From Fasciolopsis buskii (Eukaryota; Platyhelminthes; Trematoda; Plagiorchiida; Fasciolidae), in the NCBI GenBank assembly GCA_008360955.1, contig LUCM01009787.1:164475-228474 (forward strand): DNA of 64,000 nucleotides. The letters run 5' to 3'. Made by a program: the position numbers and the translations under genes. Positions 49,271 through 63,575 of this stretch are shown in pieces. Within the stretch, counting starts at the first letter, position 1, and the number at the start of each line of letters is the position of its first letter. Below the pieces are notes generated by a model. It was not told the origin of the DNA and searched no databases. It worked only from the letters and a program-made list of their open reading frames with translations.

Positions 49271-52200
49271 GTATGTGGCAAGACGAACATCTTTCCCGCC
49301 CATCTTTTGTCACTCAGCAAATGACATTCACATTCATTCTTTCCTCACTCAATATAAACCAAGACTTGTTGGCTCCTTGTGCCCAAACATCCTTCCTTCA
49401 ATTTAATCGATTGTTTGCTTTCAAGTGGACAGAAATTGGCACTCCTTTGGAATTTCGCCGGCTTTTGCTGTTCCAAACAATCAGTCTTAATAGCTTCAAA
49501 GATCATACGGCATCCCTACCTCATACCTTGTCCATACTGGAACCAAAGGCATTTCCCAAAAGACAGAATTAGAGCCAAACTATTGAAAGGTTTCAGATTA
49601 CTCACTCCTAAATCTACTGGCTTGTGACTGATGGAGTGGTCACCTTTACGATATTTTCTGGGTGACTTTCTCCGTTTATCAACGGGCAGAATGACTGCAT
49701 AGTGGCTGAAATTTCTTCCACTGTTCATTTAGGTTTCTAAATATATATAACTGACGGATAAACGTAAATATCTTGTTTTTCTTGATAACTGATCAGCTTT
49801 CGACTCCAAGCCTCGTTGTAATTCACTTTGTCTATTGCTGTCGTTTTGATGGCCTGAGTGACTCCTTCTAAGGGTGTCAGCATACCAGACCGGGAAAAAC
49901 GATGGTTGGTGATGAACATTGCAGGTTGCTGCCTCAGAGTTTTTTCTTGTCACAGGGTACATTATTGAACAGTCGGTCGACCCACTTGTCCTTCTATCTT
50001 ATTGTGTCAATGACATTGCTATTTCCACCTCCATTTCCAATCAGCTCGAACACATACGACAAACAGCATGGACATCTCTGTCACCATGATCACCTCCATT
50101 TATTCTGGCTTTAATTTCAATTCCCATGGATTTGTTGAGTGTATTTTTAACCTTAAACCGTTTCTTATCTTTGTTCTGCAAGGCCTACATTGAAGTAAAA
50201 CACTAGCAGACTTGGTCAGGTAAAGTAATTTGGCATTATTTTCGAACGCTGCCTGTGATGTTAGCGCATACCTAGGCTATATCCCGCAGGCGTTCTTATG
50301 GAATATTACAGTTGCCTCGTTTTTTCTCCTATCAGTGAGTGAAAACCGATTTGGTTTGACAATTCATTCCGTTTTTTCTGTGTTAATGCCATTCTGTGAT
50401 TTTACCTTATCTAATGAACGACGCCTTCACGCTATTAAGGCGTAGGCTGAAAACGGTCACCCACGCTTCCTAAATAGCGTTCTTTGTTCTGTTGGCATCA
50501 TCTGTGACTGATGTAGGAATGCATATTTGAAATCTGAAATGATTAGATTCTGTCTGACAGCACTCATCCATATCGATTTGAATGGATGAAAATTTTATTC
50601 ACTAATCAGCTTCATAACACCACTTTATCTTTTCTGACTCAGCTATGCACGAATTCGTTGATACTCCACTTCACCCGAATTCCCGCTGGAAGAATTGAGG
50701 ATTTGTTCTGAACCCTTTAAGGTAATCTGATACTCAACCAATTCTTTTACTTGAGGCAAGTCTTTAAAGGTTTCTTTGCCACGGTTTTTAAAGTGTCACT
50801 TCTTCTTGCCTGAATGCTTGTGTAGAACTGGAAAAATCTCAAATGGAAATAAAATCGCAGCAATAAACTTCTGCTGACAGAATCGATATAATCTTACATA
50901 TTGGGATTTAGGAATTCCCTATTCCCCGTAGACATTTGGTATGGCCATATTGTTAGGAATATTAATTAATCGGAATACTCCCTTTAGTCTACGGAAAAGG
51001 AAATGAAATCTCAACGGATGAGTACCAATCCCTAATTGGTTGATGACAGAAACAACATTACTACTCGTGTTCAATGCTTCTTCCGTTGGCGAGTCACGGC
51101 AAACTTTCTAACCTGGAGAGCAACAGAGAAAGAAAAATTTGTTTCTGTGTCAATGATAATAATGTATTCGAAAAATGGGTATGACAGGTGACAAATGAAG
51201 CATGTCAAATGGCCCGTCAAATGAGAACGAACTGGATCCAAGTCTCCTGGGCTCAGGGGTACGAAATGATGACAGAACTTCATTGGATATCTTTGGGTAG
51301 AAGAATCAACAACAACATTCGTAGTATAGACAGTTAGCCCCCTTTTAATTCAGACTATTAGGGAAAGATCAGTTTGTAGTATCAAAGTTTTGCAAAAAAA
51401 CAACTGGCCTATCAAAATCAAATGAAAATGAACAAGCATTTGGATGAACAAATCAGCATTTCAGTTGGAATTTTGCATATTTCGAATGTAACCAACGTGT
51501 CAAAATAATCTGCAATAATCGGCAACCTGCATCCAACTTGAAGACAAGCTCTTCCCAATATCAGAACTCCAAAAATGGGAAATTTTGGAAAAAAAGATTT
51601 ACTGGTTTAATTTGAGACTGACTAGCACCACAAAACATGGTCACTAGCTGAACGTTCCGGCAAATTAGTGATTAGCACTATAATTGTCACTAGTTCCTAG
51701 GTGAACAAAATACCTTTTCAATTTCTCTAGTTTGTCAGTAAGTCCTGACATATGAATACGTTCACAATTTAAAACGATTCGACAATAAGTTTGTTGTCGC
51801 TTCCCGAAGCGAAGTTCTGCAAGGACAAGAATACAATCCGTTCCAAAGAGATTGTTGAACCCATTCCCCGAATCAAAACGCAAATGGAACAGGGAACTAC
51901 GGGTTTCTGTAATATCAGCGGGCAAATAAAAGATTCAATAAACAATACCCACTTGACTGTGATCTGTCTTGGGCAAGTCGTAGACACCGGGAAAGCACAG
52001 AAATAAACCAAATTCTTCAATTGAAAATATTATAACGACAAACCACGTACTCCAACGGACAAACCGAAAGTTTGAGCCCAAAAATGGTCGATGTTGACCA
52101 GGGTGAACAAGAAAGGTAAAACAAATGTGCAGAAAGACAAGGGGGAGAGTCGTTTGTGTCGCTGACTATTTATCTGCTTTCAATAAATAAAGTACGGGTT

Positions 52201-54262
52201 GATTGTCCACTACCATACACCAATAACCGTAACAACATTTAATTCGGTTGTTTTGAAAATCGGTTTTGGTCGGAGCTCAGATTGTTGGTTTCCTTGAGAT
52301 TCCGATCGCTGAGCTTGTACTTAGATCTCCTGGGTCTCAATTCCAGTCCAGGCGGCATCGTCGGTGTGTGTGCGAAGTTTGTCATGTATTCATGGGTGTC
52401 ATTAGCTTTCACCTCTGACTTCCTAACTGGACATTTGTTTTACTGCTTGGCCCTTGTTGACTTGATCTTTGACCGTAATGGAATGAAGTTGGGCCTGAAT
52501 GGTCCGATTACTTCGGCAGAGGACCGTCGTTTCCATTTTGAAGATATCAATATTTGGTGGTTTCGTTACGTAATTATTTCCGCGTAAGTAATTCGGGTTC
52601 ATAAGCGTGGGTCTCTATGATCTGACTTCCAGCTTTCTTATCTAGTTAAAAGGTTTACACTTAACCCTACTCTGCACGCGATCTAATGCGGTATTCCTAA
52701 TGAAATATGATCCGATTTTTCCAAACTGGTAATCTTGCTGATTACTGTAAGATATTGAATTCACTGACAATGCAGAGGAGGAAAGGTAGTTCTGCACTAG
52801 AAAATACAATTCAATTTTCAATGGTCCCTCGTGCCTGATATTTATCATTTTATAGAAGACAAAATTAGCAAACGCACTGATCACTGATAGAGAATCAGGT
52901 GTGACGGTTTAGACAAAACAATTCTCACTAAACGTTCATATCCTCGCAAGTACCCAGCCCACCTGAAATTCCAACGCGTTGATTTTTACTATTCTAGTCA
53001 ATGTCAATTGAGTGAGTTTGAATCCTAATCTTTATTCCACAGGACACCAATCAAGACCCATTCCGCCATCGTGATATCTGTCTAAATTAACATGTTTCTA
53101 CGACTATTCACCTATCAGGGAAGCAGGTGACGCAGTATTAAGTTGATAATTCGGAGCTTCCCTTGCCTCAACAGTGTGTCTCGATCTTAATCGTGAGGTC
53201 ACTTTAACTTAACGCAATTCTTAACACAGTAAGCTGTTCTGTTACGAATTTCTTCCCTTTAAAACTTGCAAAGCACAGAAACGCTTTTGGAACTGTGATT
53301 TGCTTGCATATAAATGGTGAATAACGGACTTCTAATTCCTCTGTGATTCACGTACTTGTGACTGAAATAAGTAACCTGGTGTGAATTGAGCATGTTAAAT
53401 CCGCTTTTTTGCGATGGGAATCTCATCTTTTATGGTTAGCAAGTAGAGAAGTTTCGCAGTTCAGTTTGCTCAGCCAGATACTACGTACTACTATGTTCTG
53501 TTATTCCTAGCTGACTTTTCGGATCACACATCACCTTTCGAGTTATTCTGACGAATTACCCAGCACTCGTTCCCACATACATTAACCACCCTTTTGATGT
53601 TGGTCCACTCCCTGAATATGCTGTCTAGTGAATTCTGGATCACATTATTCCAAAACCATCGCAAACGATTAAATCTGATCAGTCCGATCCGCACCAACGA
53701 GGAATGAATTGTGATTGTACTTTTGCTGGCGCTTACAACACAAACTTATATCTGACTATGCTAAAACCTGCCGGTTCGTCATTGTCCCTTACTGAGCTCA
53801 ATTCTCGAATTGCTCCAAGGAAAATATTTTTCGATCATAAAATATAGGACAACTCAGTATCTATTCAGTATTACATGAATATATAACCGCTGAACGCTCA
53901 CCTGCACGTCAATTGAATCGGCTTGGCTCAATCCGGAGCAAGCGGCAAGCCCTTGATGATCCGATTAGTCACACAGATTTAACAAGACAGAACATAAATA
54001 TTTTGGGCCAGTATTGTAAAATGGACGGAGTAAGTTGTAAAATTCCATCGTTCTAATAGTTTCTGAGACTTAGATATCCTAAAATATTTCGAGGGCGACC
54101 GCTTGGCGACGTACACAAAGGACGGGGTGTGGTGGTTGATTTACCGACTAATATTCGGCAAAAAACACTTGTTAAAGAGTGATGGAATTTCTCCATCATT
54201 CTGAACGTTATTTACGACATGCATTTTCTTCTTCGCTTGTCGATGTTTTGCGGATTATCATC
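49271..54262. other. Non-coding DNA, no supported gene
   Basis: Overlapping short open frames at 49273-49627 (+), 51665-52020 (both strands) and 52282-52587 (+, 101 codons). A further acceptor-like TCGGAGCTCAG at about 52280 precedes an open stretch (IVGFLEIPIAELVLRSPGSQ...). None has a recognisable motif. Confidence 0.4.
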
Positions 54263-54604
54263 CTAGAAGATAACAAATCCTGCTTCCGAAATCACATAGG
54301 CTGAAATAAAATTGAATTTTTGAAACCAATTAGGTATACTGACCCCTTTGACTTCGGAATGGTTACATTCTTCCCGTTCAATATTTCTTGCATTTGGTGT
54401 GGCCACAACAAAGCATAAAGCTCCCGTGGCCATAGGATGTTTATCAAGCAGGATGATAAATATGCCGGATATATTTCCCACGATTCCGTCAGTGAGGCCA
54501 ATCATTAAAGAAAATAAATAAAATGAATCTCTAAGCAGAGGTAAACCCGCAAACATGCTCAATTTATTCCTAGAAAAACGAAACGTTACTACTGTTTCAA
54601 ACAA
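54263..54604 (-). CDS. Candidate membrane-protein exon on the minus strand
   Basis: The minus strand is open for 113 codons. An acceptor-like TCGTTTTTCTAG lies inside it, after which it reads NKLSMFAGLPLLRDSFYLFS, then LMIGLTDGIVGNISGIFIIL. It goes on to LLDKHPMATGALCFVV. Two hydrophobic stretches separated by short polar turns suggest a polytopic membrane protein. The RDSFY..SL....DG pattern recalls cation-exchanger or major-facilitator helices, but I cannot decide between them, and the C-terminal half looks non-coding. It may be a single exon ending near GTGGGA or a chance frame. Confidence 0.22.
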   Translation of the reverse strand: MFETVVTFRFSRNKLSMFAGLPLLRDSFYLFSLMIGLTDGIVGNISGIFIILLDKHPMATGALCFVVATPNARNIEREECNHSEVKGVSIPNWFQKFNFISAYVISEAGFVIF

Positions 54605-57600
54605 TCTATTTTTTAAAAAATGATCTTCGCTTCTGGGTATGCTACCTCAGGTGCATCACTCACTGGGTAGTAGGGAAGATTGCTTTAACACCATGATGAT
54701 TCTATTTTAGAAAACCTGCAAAACTCACTCGCCAATTGTGTCAGTTTCTTAAACTGAAAATAACATATAAATACTAACTTTTATGGTCATTCACAATCCA
54801 ACTCTGCTAAATTCAATCAGACGACAGTCGGTTATGCCGATACTGTTTGATTGTGGTAAACAGCTACGGCACTGTGATTCTGAAACGGAAAAATTTCGTG
54901 GATAAATATTTACTTTAAAAGTAAACTGCACTCTGCGGGCCTCTAAACTAAGTAAACATGTGCCAACGTCTACAGGCGGACATGATGTATCAATCAGGGG
55001 CCGCTTCATTTCTCCCGTTTCCTTGCCAGGAAAAGAACTGTTCGACCTTCATTTTTTCTTGGCGAAGATTGCCCGGAAGAAAGAATTTGCGAGAGAAAAC
55101 TGGTTTATTTCACATAGAAAATTTCCATCTTGCAAAATACTAGGCAACCGTCATTTGTTTCTTCTACTTTGTTCTGACGACACATGCTGCCTTGCATTTA
55201 GAAATGCAATCACTTGACAGGCCGCCGTATGTTATAACACATCCGAATCTACCATATCCTTCCGTATGGAGCTTGAGTAACTCACATATTATACTGTAGG
55301 GGAACGGCAAATAAAAGTTCGAATACTAGGAGCTTCACGGTGTCCATATAAAAGTATGTTTTCACGGCTGTTGACTGATTTTAAGAACACCCGTCAGATT
55401 ACATTTTTATTTTAAAATGAGGCTTGGCATATCCGCGCCAATCAACAGTCCAAAGGGACAGGATAACTGTTTTTTCTCGATGGTCACGTGGTGCAAATAT
55501 TTTTTATTCTATGAAAATAATCAATTTTTTCTGTTTCATCAGTAGCGTTGCAAAACTTCGAAATCAAATGCATTTAGGAAGGCACTGTATTAGCTCTCAC
55601 CACGAGGGGCAATTTCATTCGCATCCAAACACTCAAATTTCAGGGCGTCAGATAGAGTTCAACATTGCCCACTCACATCGGTGCGGAAGCTCAACAATAT
55701 CGCACTGAAATTAGGCAAATAATTACTAGCAATTATTAGTTGGTTACCACCATGTTCTAACATGCTTGTGCAACTACTGCCAGTCTGCTGAGTTTACCAG
55801 AAAAATTGATTGTGGCTCGGGAATAAAAGATGAATAATTCGGCGTTTGACGGTTAAGTTACTTTTGCCAAAAAAGGAACAACAATGTACCCCCATTTGAT
55901 ATTCATTAGTTTCCCATGTACCAAGACACATAGGAAATCAGAACACAGATATGCATACAACTACGTATAACTGGTAGGTTGATAAAAATGGGTTCACATA
56001 GCAGGTCAGCGACATTTTCGATTTGCTTTGTACAATTCCAACGACAATCTTGTCCTTAGTCCCATTCTGAAAGAGGTCAGTGATTACAAATCCTTTAGGA
56101 AATGAGGCAAACTGAATCAATCCCTGATGTTGCTTTGCCATGATGTCATCAAGTCCCTTCCTGTTTGTGCTTGGTGATTCAATTCACACGTTGATCGTGC
56201 TCATCTTATGGAATGGATTTTCCTCACATGGTTCACACTGGTGCTCGCTCACAACCTCAACATTTGCAAAGAATAGAAATACTGCAGGAATATTAAGCTA
56301 AAGACTGAAAATATTGTTTGTAGGTCCGTCATTGTCACTTCATCCACTATGGGGAAATGATAAGTCTGAATTTAGGGGTACAATACCGTGCAGATATGCC
56401 GTATGGACCAGTAAGGTAGATGCAACTGAATGGTTGATAAAAAATTTATTCCCTGAGGACACTAGTAGTGGCTGTCCAAAACGGAGCTGATTAATCCAAG
56501 GAGGGACATGCTAATGAATGACAGTAGAGAATGGACAAGATGCGGTCTTTTCGGTGGATATAAAATAGTCAGAAGACTTTGGACAAGAACTCACATCTAA
56601 AACTCAATACCATTTTTTCGAATCAGACAAGTCACATTGAATGGCGATTTTCGGAGAATGGTAAGAGCTTTTCTGGTTATTTTTGTAGAAAAAGTAAGTC
56701 AGTTGGCACAGTAGATTTTCTCACACGTTAATAAATCGAAAAATAAGCGTTTGACTAATTACTACTGAGCAGCGAAAAACAGGAATTTTCTAGGTCGATT
56801 ATTCTCATCCAACTTGATTCCGGGTGAAAGGTCTGAACAAAACCGTTTGTTAAACGTAAGTTTAAGTTGTAAAAGGATAGAATAACAAAAAAACAGGAAC
56901 AGACAAAAACGAAGCTGATTTGTCGTTGTTATTTAAAAACTTGGATTTATCTCCGTTTCTGAACTTGTCCCTGATCAATGACGTAAGATAAGCAAACCTA
57001 CTGCCACAATTACAGTGATCGAGAAAACGCATCTGACAACATCTCTCGGTGAAATCAGGAGCAGAAATTAGTGAATGAGATTGTGCTTGATATTAGTATA
57101 AATTCGTGCAAATGAACATGCACTAATCTGGAGCTGATAGACGCCCACGATCTTGCAAATATTCGGTATCAATGGCCATATGCTGAGGATATCTGCGAAC
57201 TAGCATCAGTCATCGTGGATTAATGCGAATCTCCGCCAAAGATTTTTCGCTGCACTGTAGGACTTGCCAACTCCCTTATTCCGTCAAAGAAAAAACGCCA
57301 AACGAATGATAGGACTGTTGGCCGTGTGATTGTTTGCTACAGTATTCACCATCCGATGTGATTTTCGCAGACTGTGATTTGTCTGATTATATTTGTCACT
57401 TTGTCGTTATTTGAAGTAAAGGAATAAATCCGAATCTAAACGATGACACATAACGCCTCCGACAACGCGAAAGTTCTTCCACTATGTGAACATGTGAGTG
57501 TTGTAAATGATAAGGGACTGCTTCAGCCGCACAGTTCAACTAGAGGAAATAGCTGGGAGGCACAATGGATTTGATTTCTAATATTAACTTGCCCTGAACA

Positions 57601-60600
57601 GAAAGACGATTCACAACCCTCGGTAACAGCGACGAAATAGCCGTAGACTTGTACACAGGCCTAAGGACAAGCTTCAGATAGTTTTACTATTTGAAGGGTA
57701 GTTCCGTGCGAACTGACAAACATTCTAATAAAGTTCTGTCAGAAATTCTGATGCCCTCATCAATGCACGGCATTTCGATTGTAATTCAGTCCCTCGCTGT
57801 ATTGATTACGACTGACGTCTGCCGATAATTATTCCACCTCCTAATCACTTGCCAAAGATTAATATTTTGCGAGCGAAGCACATTTTTGCCTCACTGTTCT
57901 TCTTTGATTGTGGAGTATGTAGGGGGGGTTGAAAAAATTCACATTTTGTTTGTTGCACTACTACGCCTTTTCGTGACTGCCATTTTACAGCCCCACGACT
58001 AGACTCCTGTGGTGAGACAATAGCTCCGTATCACTGTTTGTCTGACCGGCAGATCCCATTCATATTCACAGGTAGGCTTTCCTGTGTATGTCGTGATTTT
58101 TGCTCAGTCTTTCCTGTCCTCGATAGTGTCTGTGCACGCAAATGTCTCAGAATACTCGATGGTTTTATCTCGCATATTTCATTGATTCTCGCGGGTTTAA
58201 AGGATAAAACTGGATGATTGTTTTCGTTCCTGATAAAGCATATTGTGGTAAGGATGGTTCTATTTTAAAAGCAGAGAGAGTAGAGTATTTTAAATAGGCA
58301 CGAGGATCAAAACGGAAATCTCATCTATAGGATGTTCACCATTTTATCCAGACGGAGTTAAAGTTTCAAATGTAACAGTCAATAGTCAACCCGCATTGTG
58401 CAGTGATTGCAGTACCTTGGCTGGGGTTAACAGTTATCGGATGGGGTGGTCAGCATGAATGGTCGTACTCAGGAAGCGCCGTCGAAATACTGGGGCTAAC
58501 CAGTCAAATTCTGCAACCCTCGATGATTTCCTCGGCAAACATCGAATAGATAATAGTTGTCCTGCGCACCGATTTATCCAGTGGATTGGCAAACTCGGGT
58601 GCGCGGGTCCTGGTTTCACCAATAGTTCAAAGTATGCCTTCATAAAACCGGCATTACTCATAGTTCTACAACAGCAAACATGTAAATAAATTTGTATAGA
58701 AGGCCAGTGCCCGGAGACAAAACAATAAACAACAAGAAAACAGGAATTATTTTGCGTTTTCACCATACACTTTTGTGATATACAAAGGTGGATGAATCAG
58801 CGTGCTGTGTGCTCAAAAGCCTGGCTAAATCTTTTTAGACCTCGCCAACCTGACAGAAAAAGGCGAGCAAACTAATTCATTGCATAAACATTTAATATGC
58901 AACCGACACTCATCACAGAGTTAGCTCTACCGAAACTTTCCGTTTGGCCTAATATGTATTAGGCAGTGTTCAGAACCAAGTAATGAACCACTCAGGATAG
59001 GTGAATTCAATAATCCCAAATTCTTCACCCACGCACAGAATTTTGTATTCATTCAGTCATCCATTCTCGTTGCTTTTGAAGTGGGATCCAACAAAAATCT
59101 ACTCATTTATCGTTGTATTGACTCCAAGGGTATTTTGATCCGGTAGAGATTTTGTTTCTAAAACGTCCGGTATCTTGCAGCTGAGTTGCATGCCCTAAGT
59201 CGTTTGACACAGTCGAACAAAATAATACAATCATATAACAACAGTAAATGACTGCTCCATCGGAAGACTTCAGGATTGTGTTAAGTGAAAAGCAAGAAAA
59301 AAGATCGTCTCGACAAGTTGTCTAATTCAGATCTGTTACACTGCCGAAGAAAATCATTACTTTAACTATTGTTTAAGTCTACGCCCTAAGCATTACAAGC
59401 TGAAAAAAGCAAACTGTTTTCTCGTTCGGTTGTTCCACTCGCAAATTTATTGCTGGCGGTGTCTTTAAACAACGGCAATAAAATTCGCAAACAATCTGGA
59501 CCCAATTTATTCGTGCTGTTCCATTCATTTTGCTCGCTACTGCTGACCAGCAGTGGACATTAAATGGGTACACTGGAAAACATTATTCTGTCTCTGACTA
59601 ATGATACACGCATTTCGATACACTCAGGGTTAATTTGCACTGTCTGTCCGCTCATCCTGCCTGCATCGCGTGTGGATATTTTGGTTCTTAGGTGAATAAA
59701 AATAAAATGCAAAACCATTTTTTCATGTGTACCCTGAGTTTCCAGCGCCATAGTTTTGATCGAAAAATCATGGTAACACGGTAGCACACGAAACACGCTG
59801 CTTGGTCACTGTGTTATGTTGCACGGGGTGGATTCGGACAAAAGGTAATCATAATATGTGGTTCAGGGGTTTCGTTTAGAAAACAGTGTTTGGGTGGCCT
59901 TACAAAATCGCCCCATTCCATGGCAATTTCAAGTGACTGATTGCACTGGGCGATAAGTGTAAGTTAGCAAACGACAATTTACCTCTTCGTTGAGATGTCC
60001 TGAGAGGTGGATAGAAAACTGTGTGAAGTCTGTCCGTGATACTCTCTAAACACGTTGTTTCTAGCAGTTGTTGTCGTCTGTCTTGTGAAACATGGAGCGT
60101 CGGACGTGCCATCCAACAGACAGACTGCTAATCACTAATCCACAGACCACAAAAGGTGGTGCTGCTTCATTGAGACTAGTAAATAATCGATTAGTCTTCC
60201 GTTTTTCTTGTTTTGTAACACTGAAGGTCCAACTGGAAATTGACCGACTTCCGCCAACGTACCTCAAAATCAGCCTGCCAGTGTGTATTACATTTCCAGT
60301 TAGATTATTCCCACCAAAGTATGGTAATACCATTCGTAAGACCATTATCTCCAAATCCAAAGATGTCTTGAACGTATTTGTTTAGGCAACCCGGTAAAGA
60401 CTGTGGTACATTGTCATCACGAACAAATGGGTAAGAGACAAGCTTCTGTTTGTGAGACGCACAGTCCTCGGTTAAAGTAAAAGCACTTCCAAAAATGGAT
60501 TCCAGTGAAAGATTGAAAATCGCCCTAGCCACGCTCAGACTAGCAACAAATATTTGTGAATGTAAAGTACATCACGGCCCGGATTAAAGCATTGCGTGAG

Positions 60601-63396
60601 AGAACAAGTAAAAGGCGAGGAGCAACGGGGGTAAGTTAAAAAGTAAGCGGTTGTACTTCCACGAACTACCACGTGCGAAATAACTGCGATCTGGTTGTGA
60701 ACAAACCGTTAGCTGCGTGTGACGGTCCATCACCGGGACGATGGTGGTAAACGATTTCTTCTTGCGCATCATATCAAGCATTTATCTTCGGCAAAATGCC
60801 ACCAATCATTAAGGTAAATATGAGTGTATAAAAGCAGCGGATGCGCCTAGCACATCATCTTTCATGTGTTTGTCATTCAACCACCAACTACCAGATTTAT
60901 AGAAATCATCAAGGCACAATAGAAGTGACCAACAGTGGCTTTAAAGAACACTGTGAGAGTGGTTCGACAAGAAGTAAAAAACTGAAGACGGTCAAGTTTC
61001 ACCTACTCGGGAGCATTTTCAAATTAGATTATAGGTTCAGAAGGATTGATCATCAAATGTGGTATGTGTTGGATTTTGGCTGCAAATACACTGACCATAT
61101 CTGAAATCAAAGTTTCACCATCAAATTTAAGTTGTTTGAAACGTCAACAAGCACAGGTCATGAATGTAGTGTTTAGTATATGAAACACCAGGCTGAGTTG
61201 ACCTTGAAGCTGCTGAGGCACTTGCTAGGCATCTGCTCACGCTGAATTTTCTTTTTCCGTGTATTTCACATGGGTCGTCATCCCAGTGTATACTGGAGTA
61301 TGATTACCCAGTACGAACGAGCATCATACTGCAACATGCCTGGTTCTCTACCATCTACTTAGAAAACATATCCCGAGTGTTTGCTTCTCTCTGAATATTC
61401 TTCTTATTCGTGTATTTTGGACAATAATGTTTCAGTGAAAAAAATTATTCTGTCATGGAACTTAGGGACCCGGAAAGTAAATTATCAAAGGTATTGGTTC
61501 TCTAGTCAGCATCAAATCCAACCATCCTACAGAACATCTTAAAATCACTGTACAGTTGTATTATCCTTGGTGAGACGGGTCGCATGGTATATCCATGACT
61601 TAAGGACACAAATGTGGAATGGAAATGAAGGATTGCGAGCTGAAAATCACTGCCATTGGGTTACAGGGCCAACCTTCGACAAATTTATTAAAACTGCTAT
61701 TCCAGTGATTACTTGTTAAGTGGTGCCGCACACACGACTTAGTGTTTCTCTTACACCAGGCAGTTTGCAAAAAGCTTATTGCACTTGGGCTTTTCGTAGA
61801 GGAGTTGTCTCTTATAAGAGCTAACCACTTGGAAAAGCATCCAGAAACCTTGCGAAAACCCGAGATGAATAGGTGGCAAACTACGCTGTATCCATGATCT
61901 GCTCACGTTGGTGCGCTCTCTCTGTACAGACGGGCGGCCGCGATTCGAGAAATGTGTACTGCTGATCATTCCTAAAGAGACTGGAATAGCTGTACTCTCT
62001 CCCCGTTATCTTTCAAAGGCTAGTGTTGATACGGTGTGATGAATCATTTCTTATGAGTTCCTTATCACGGAAATTCTTTCAGAGAAGCATCTTTTAAACC
62101 GCTTTTAAGATATTCCCGGTTAATTATGTGAAGGGAACGTAAAGCATTTACTACTGGTCGTCAACTGAGGCAGATCATTCACATCGAACCGCAAGGCGCA
62201 AGATATCTTTTTGTCAAATATAAGGAAATGGTTCAAATCATGGATCCCATCGATTGGTGCAGAGTTCATATCTATCTCTTCTAAACCAGGTCACATACCT
62301 GCGGAGTGGATAGTACAATTCTATGTTTTTAATTAACTACCTTAGTCAACTCAGGATTTTGTTCTATCGCAGCACATGCACAATCATCTTATGTGATCTC
62401 TTCTTGACATCAATAAAATTCACATCTTCCCAAGCATCTGGGAAAATTTCCATGATTCTCGATGATCTCCACTTTCACAAAGCTGTACTTTCCATCAAAC
62501 ACCACCTGGTCTATTTGCAAAAAGTTAGGAGAAGCATGTGTGATCATTTTGTTTAATTGTCGGTGTAATTGCTTGTCTATATCTGTTCGAAAATGGCCAA
62601 CACAGTAATGTCCTTTGCATTCAATTTTTATCGCTGACATAGTGAAACTTCATTTATCTGCTAATTTGTTGTGCTGAAGTTTTCAAACAATAATTTTCGA
62701 AGATGGAACACAAACTGTCTGGATTTGTTCATGATTAACAAATCTGTACTTCGTATTTCGTTTATCATTGAAAAAACAATAATATGGAACTGGATACTGC
62801 ATATTAACTGTATTCCCTTTATAAACTGTTCATAATGCACCAGGTTTTCAAGCCCCAAGAGATTTAAATCAGACAAGTTAACATGCGCAAACTATCCTGG
62901 TTAGTTCCTGTTGAGAAATTCAGCGAGAACATAATTCAGTACCTAACTTGACCCTGAACGATTGGCAAAAACTACTTTTCCTAGGTTCATCTAACAAACA
63001 TTCGCCAAATTAGATCTCTAAAGTGTCGCGTGCAGTACATGTAAGAAATTGATGTTCCTAATAGATTAAAAAATGACATATCTAAATAATTCCGGTACGG
63101 ATAAGATGGATTCGGCATGAAAATCCATTTAAGACTAGAGAATGACTCAAACAAAATAAAACACCTGTTGTTGAAACGAAAGCGGGGAAGATGAAGCTTC
63201 GTTTTTCAAGAGGCTGTCGAGATAGTGGGAGTTAGTGTAATCTAAGTTATAGAACAATTACTTGAATTTCCAAAGGTTGCAGGACAAATTTTCTTGGATT
63301 TTGGTAGTTTCCGTTCCCGTCTTTTAAGTCGATCTACTTGCCCTTGTGAAGAAGTCGATCTTCGAGTACTCTTTGAGACAGTCTTTAATTCCTTAG
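54605..63396. other. Non-coding DNA, no supported gene
   Basis: Short open frames only. The GC-richer stretch 58440-58640 is open on both strands (+ MVVLRKRRRNTGANQSNSAT..., - ...SLPIHWINRCAGQLLSIRCL) and looks more like a dispersed repeat than an exon. A TATAAAA at about 60829 precedes an 87-codon frame (60841-61104), which is not supported further. 60061-60385 is also open on both strands. Confidence 0.4.
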
Positions 63397-63489
63397 GATG
63401 AAATGTTGACATCTGCGACACAAGTCGAGTTTAAAAGAACGATTCGCTATATTGTGATCCCAATGACCGACGAGAACCTTACCAAGTGG
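63397..63489 (+). CDS. Candidate exon, unknown protein
   Basis: 93 bases, 31 codons, phase 0 at both ends, between TTTAATTCCTTAG and TGG|GTGCGT. It encodes DEMLTSATQVEFKRTIRYIV and then IPMTDENLTKW. The frame stays open into the TA microsatellite at 63545, which would give a meaningless tyrosine-isoleucine run, so the real exon must end earlier. Family unknown. Confidence 0.28.
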
Positions 63490-63544
63490 GTGCGTAATAA
63501 CTTCCTGAATCCGATTTTGGTCGAAACGAAATCCGTTAAATTGT

Positions 63545-63575
<31 letters not shown>

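Noticed and set aside
60825..61104. TATAAAA followed by an 87-codon ATG frame as a small gene
   Set aside because: A TATA-like string is expected by chance in AT-rich DNA, and the peptide has no recognisable features.
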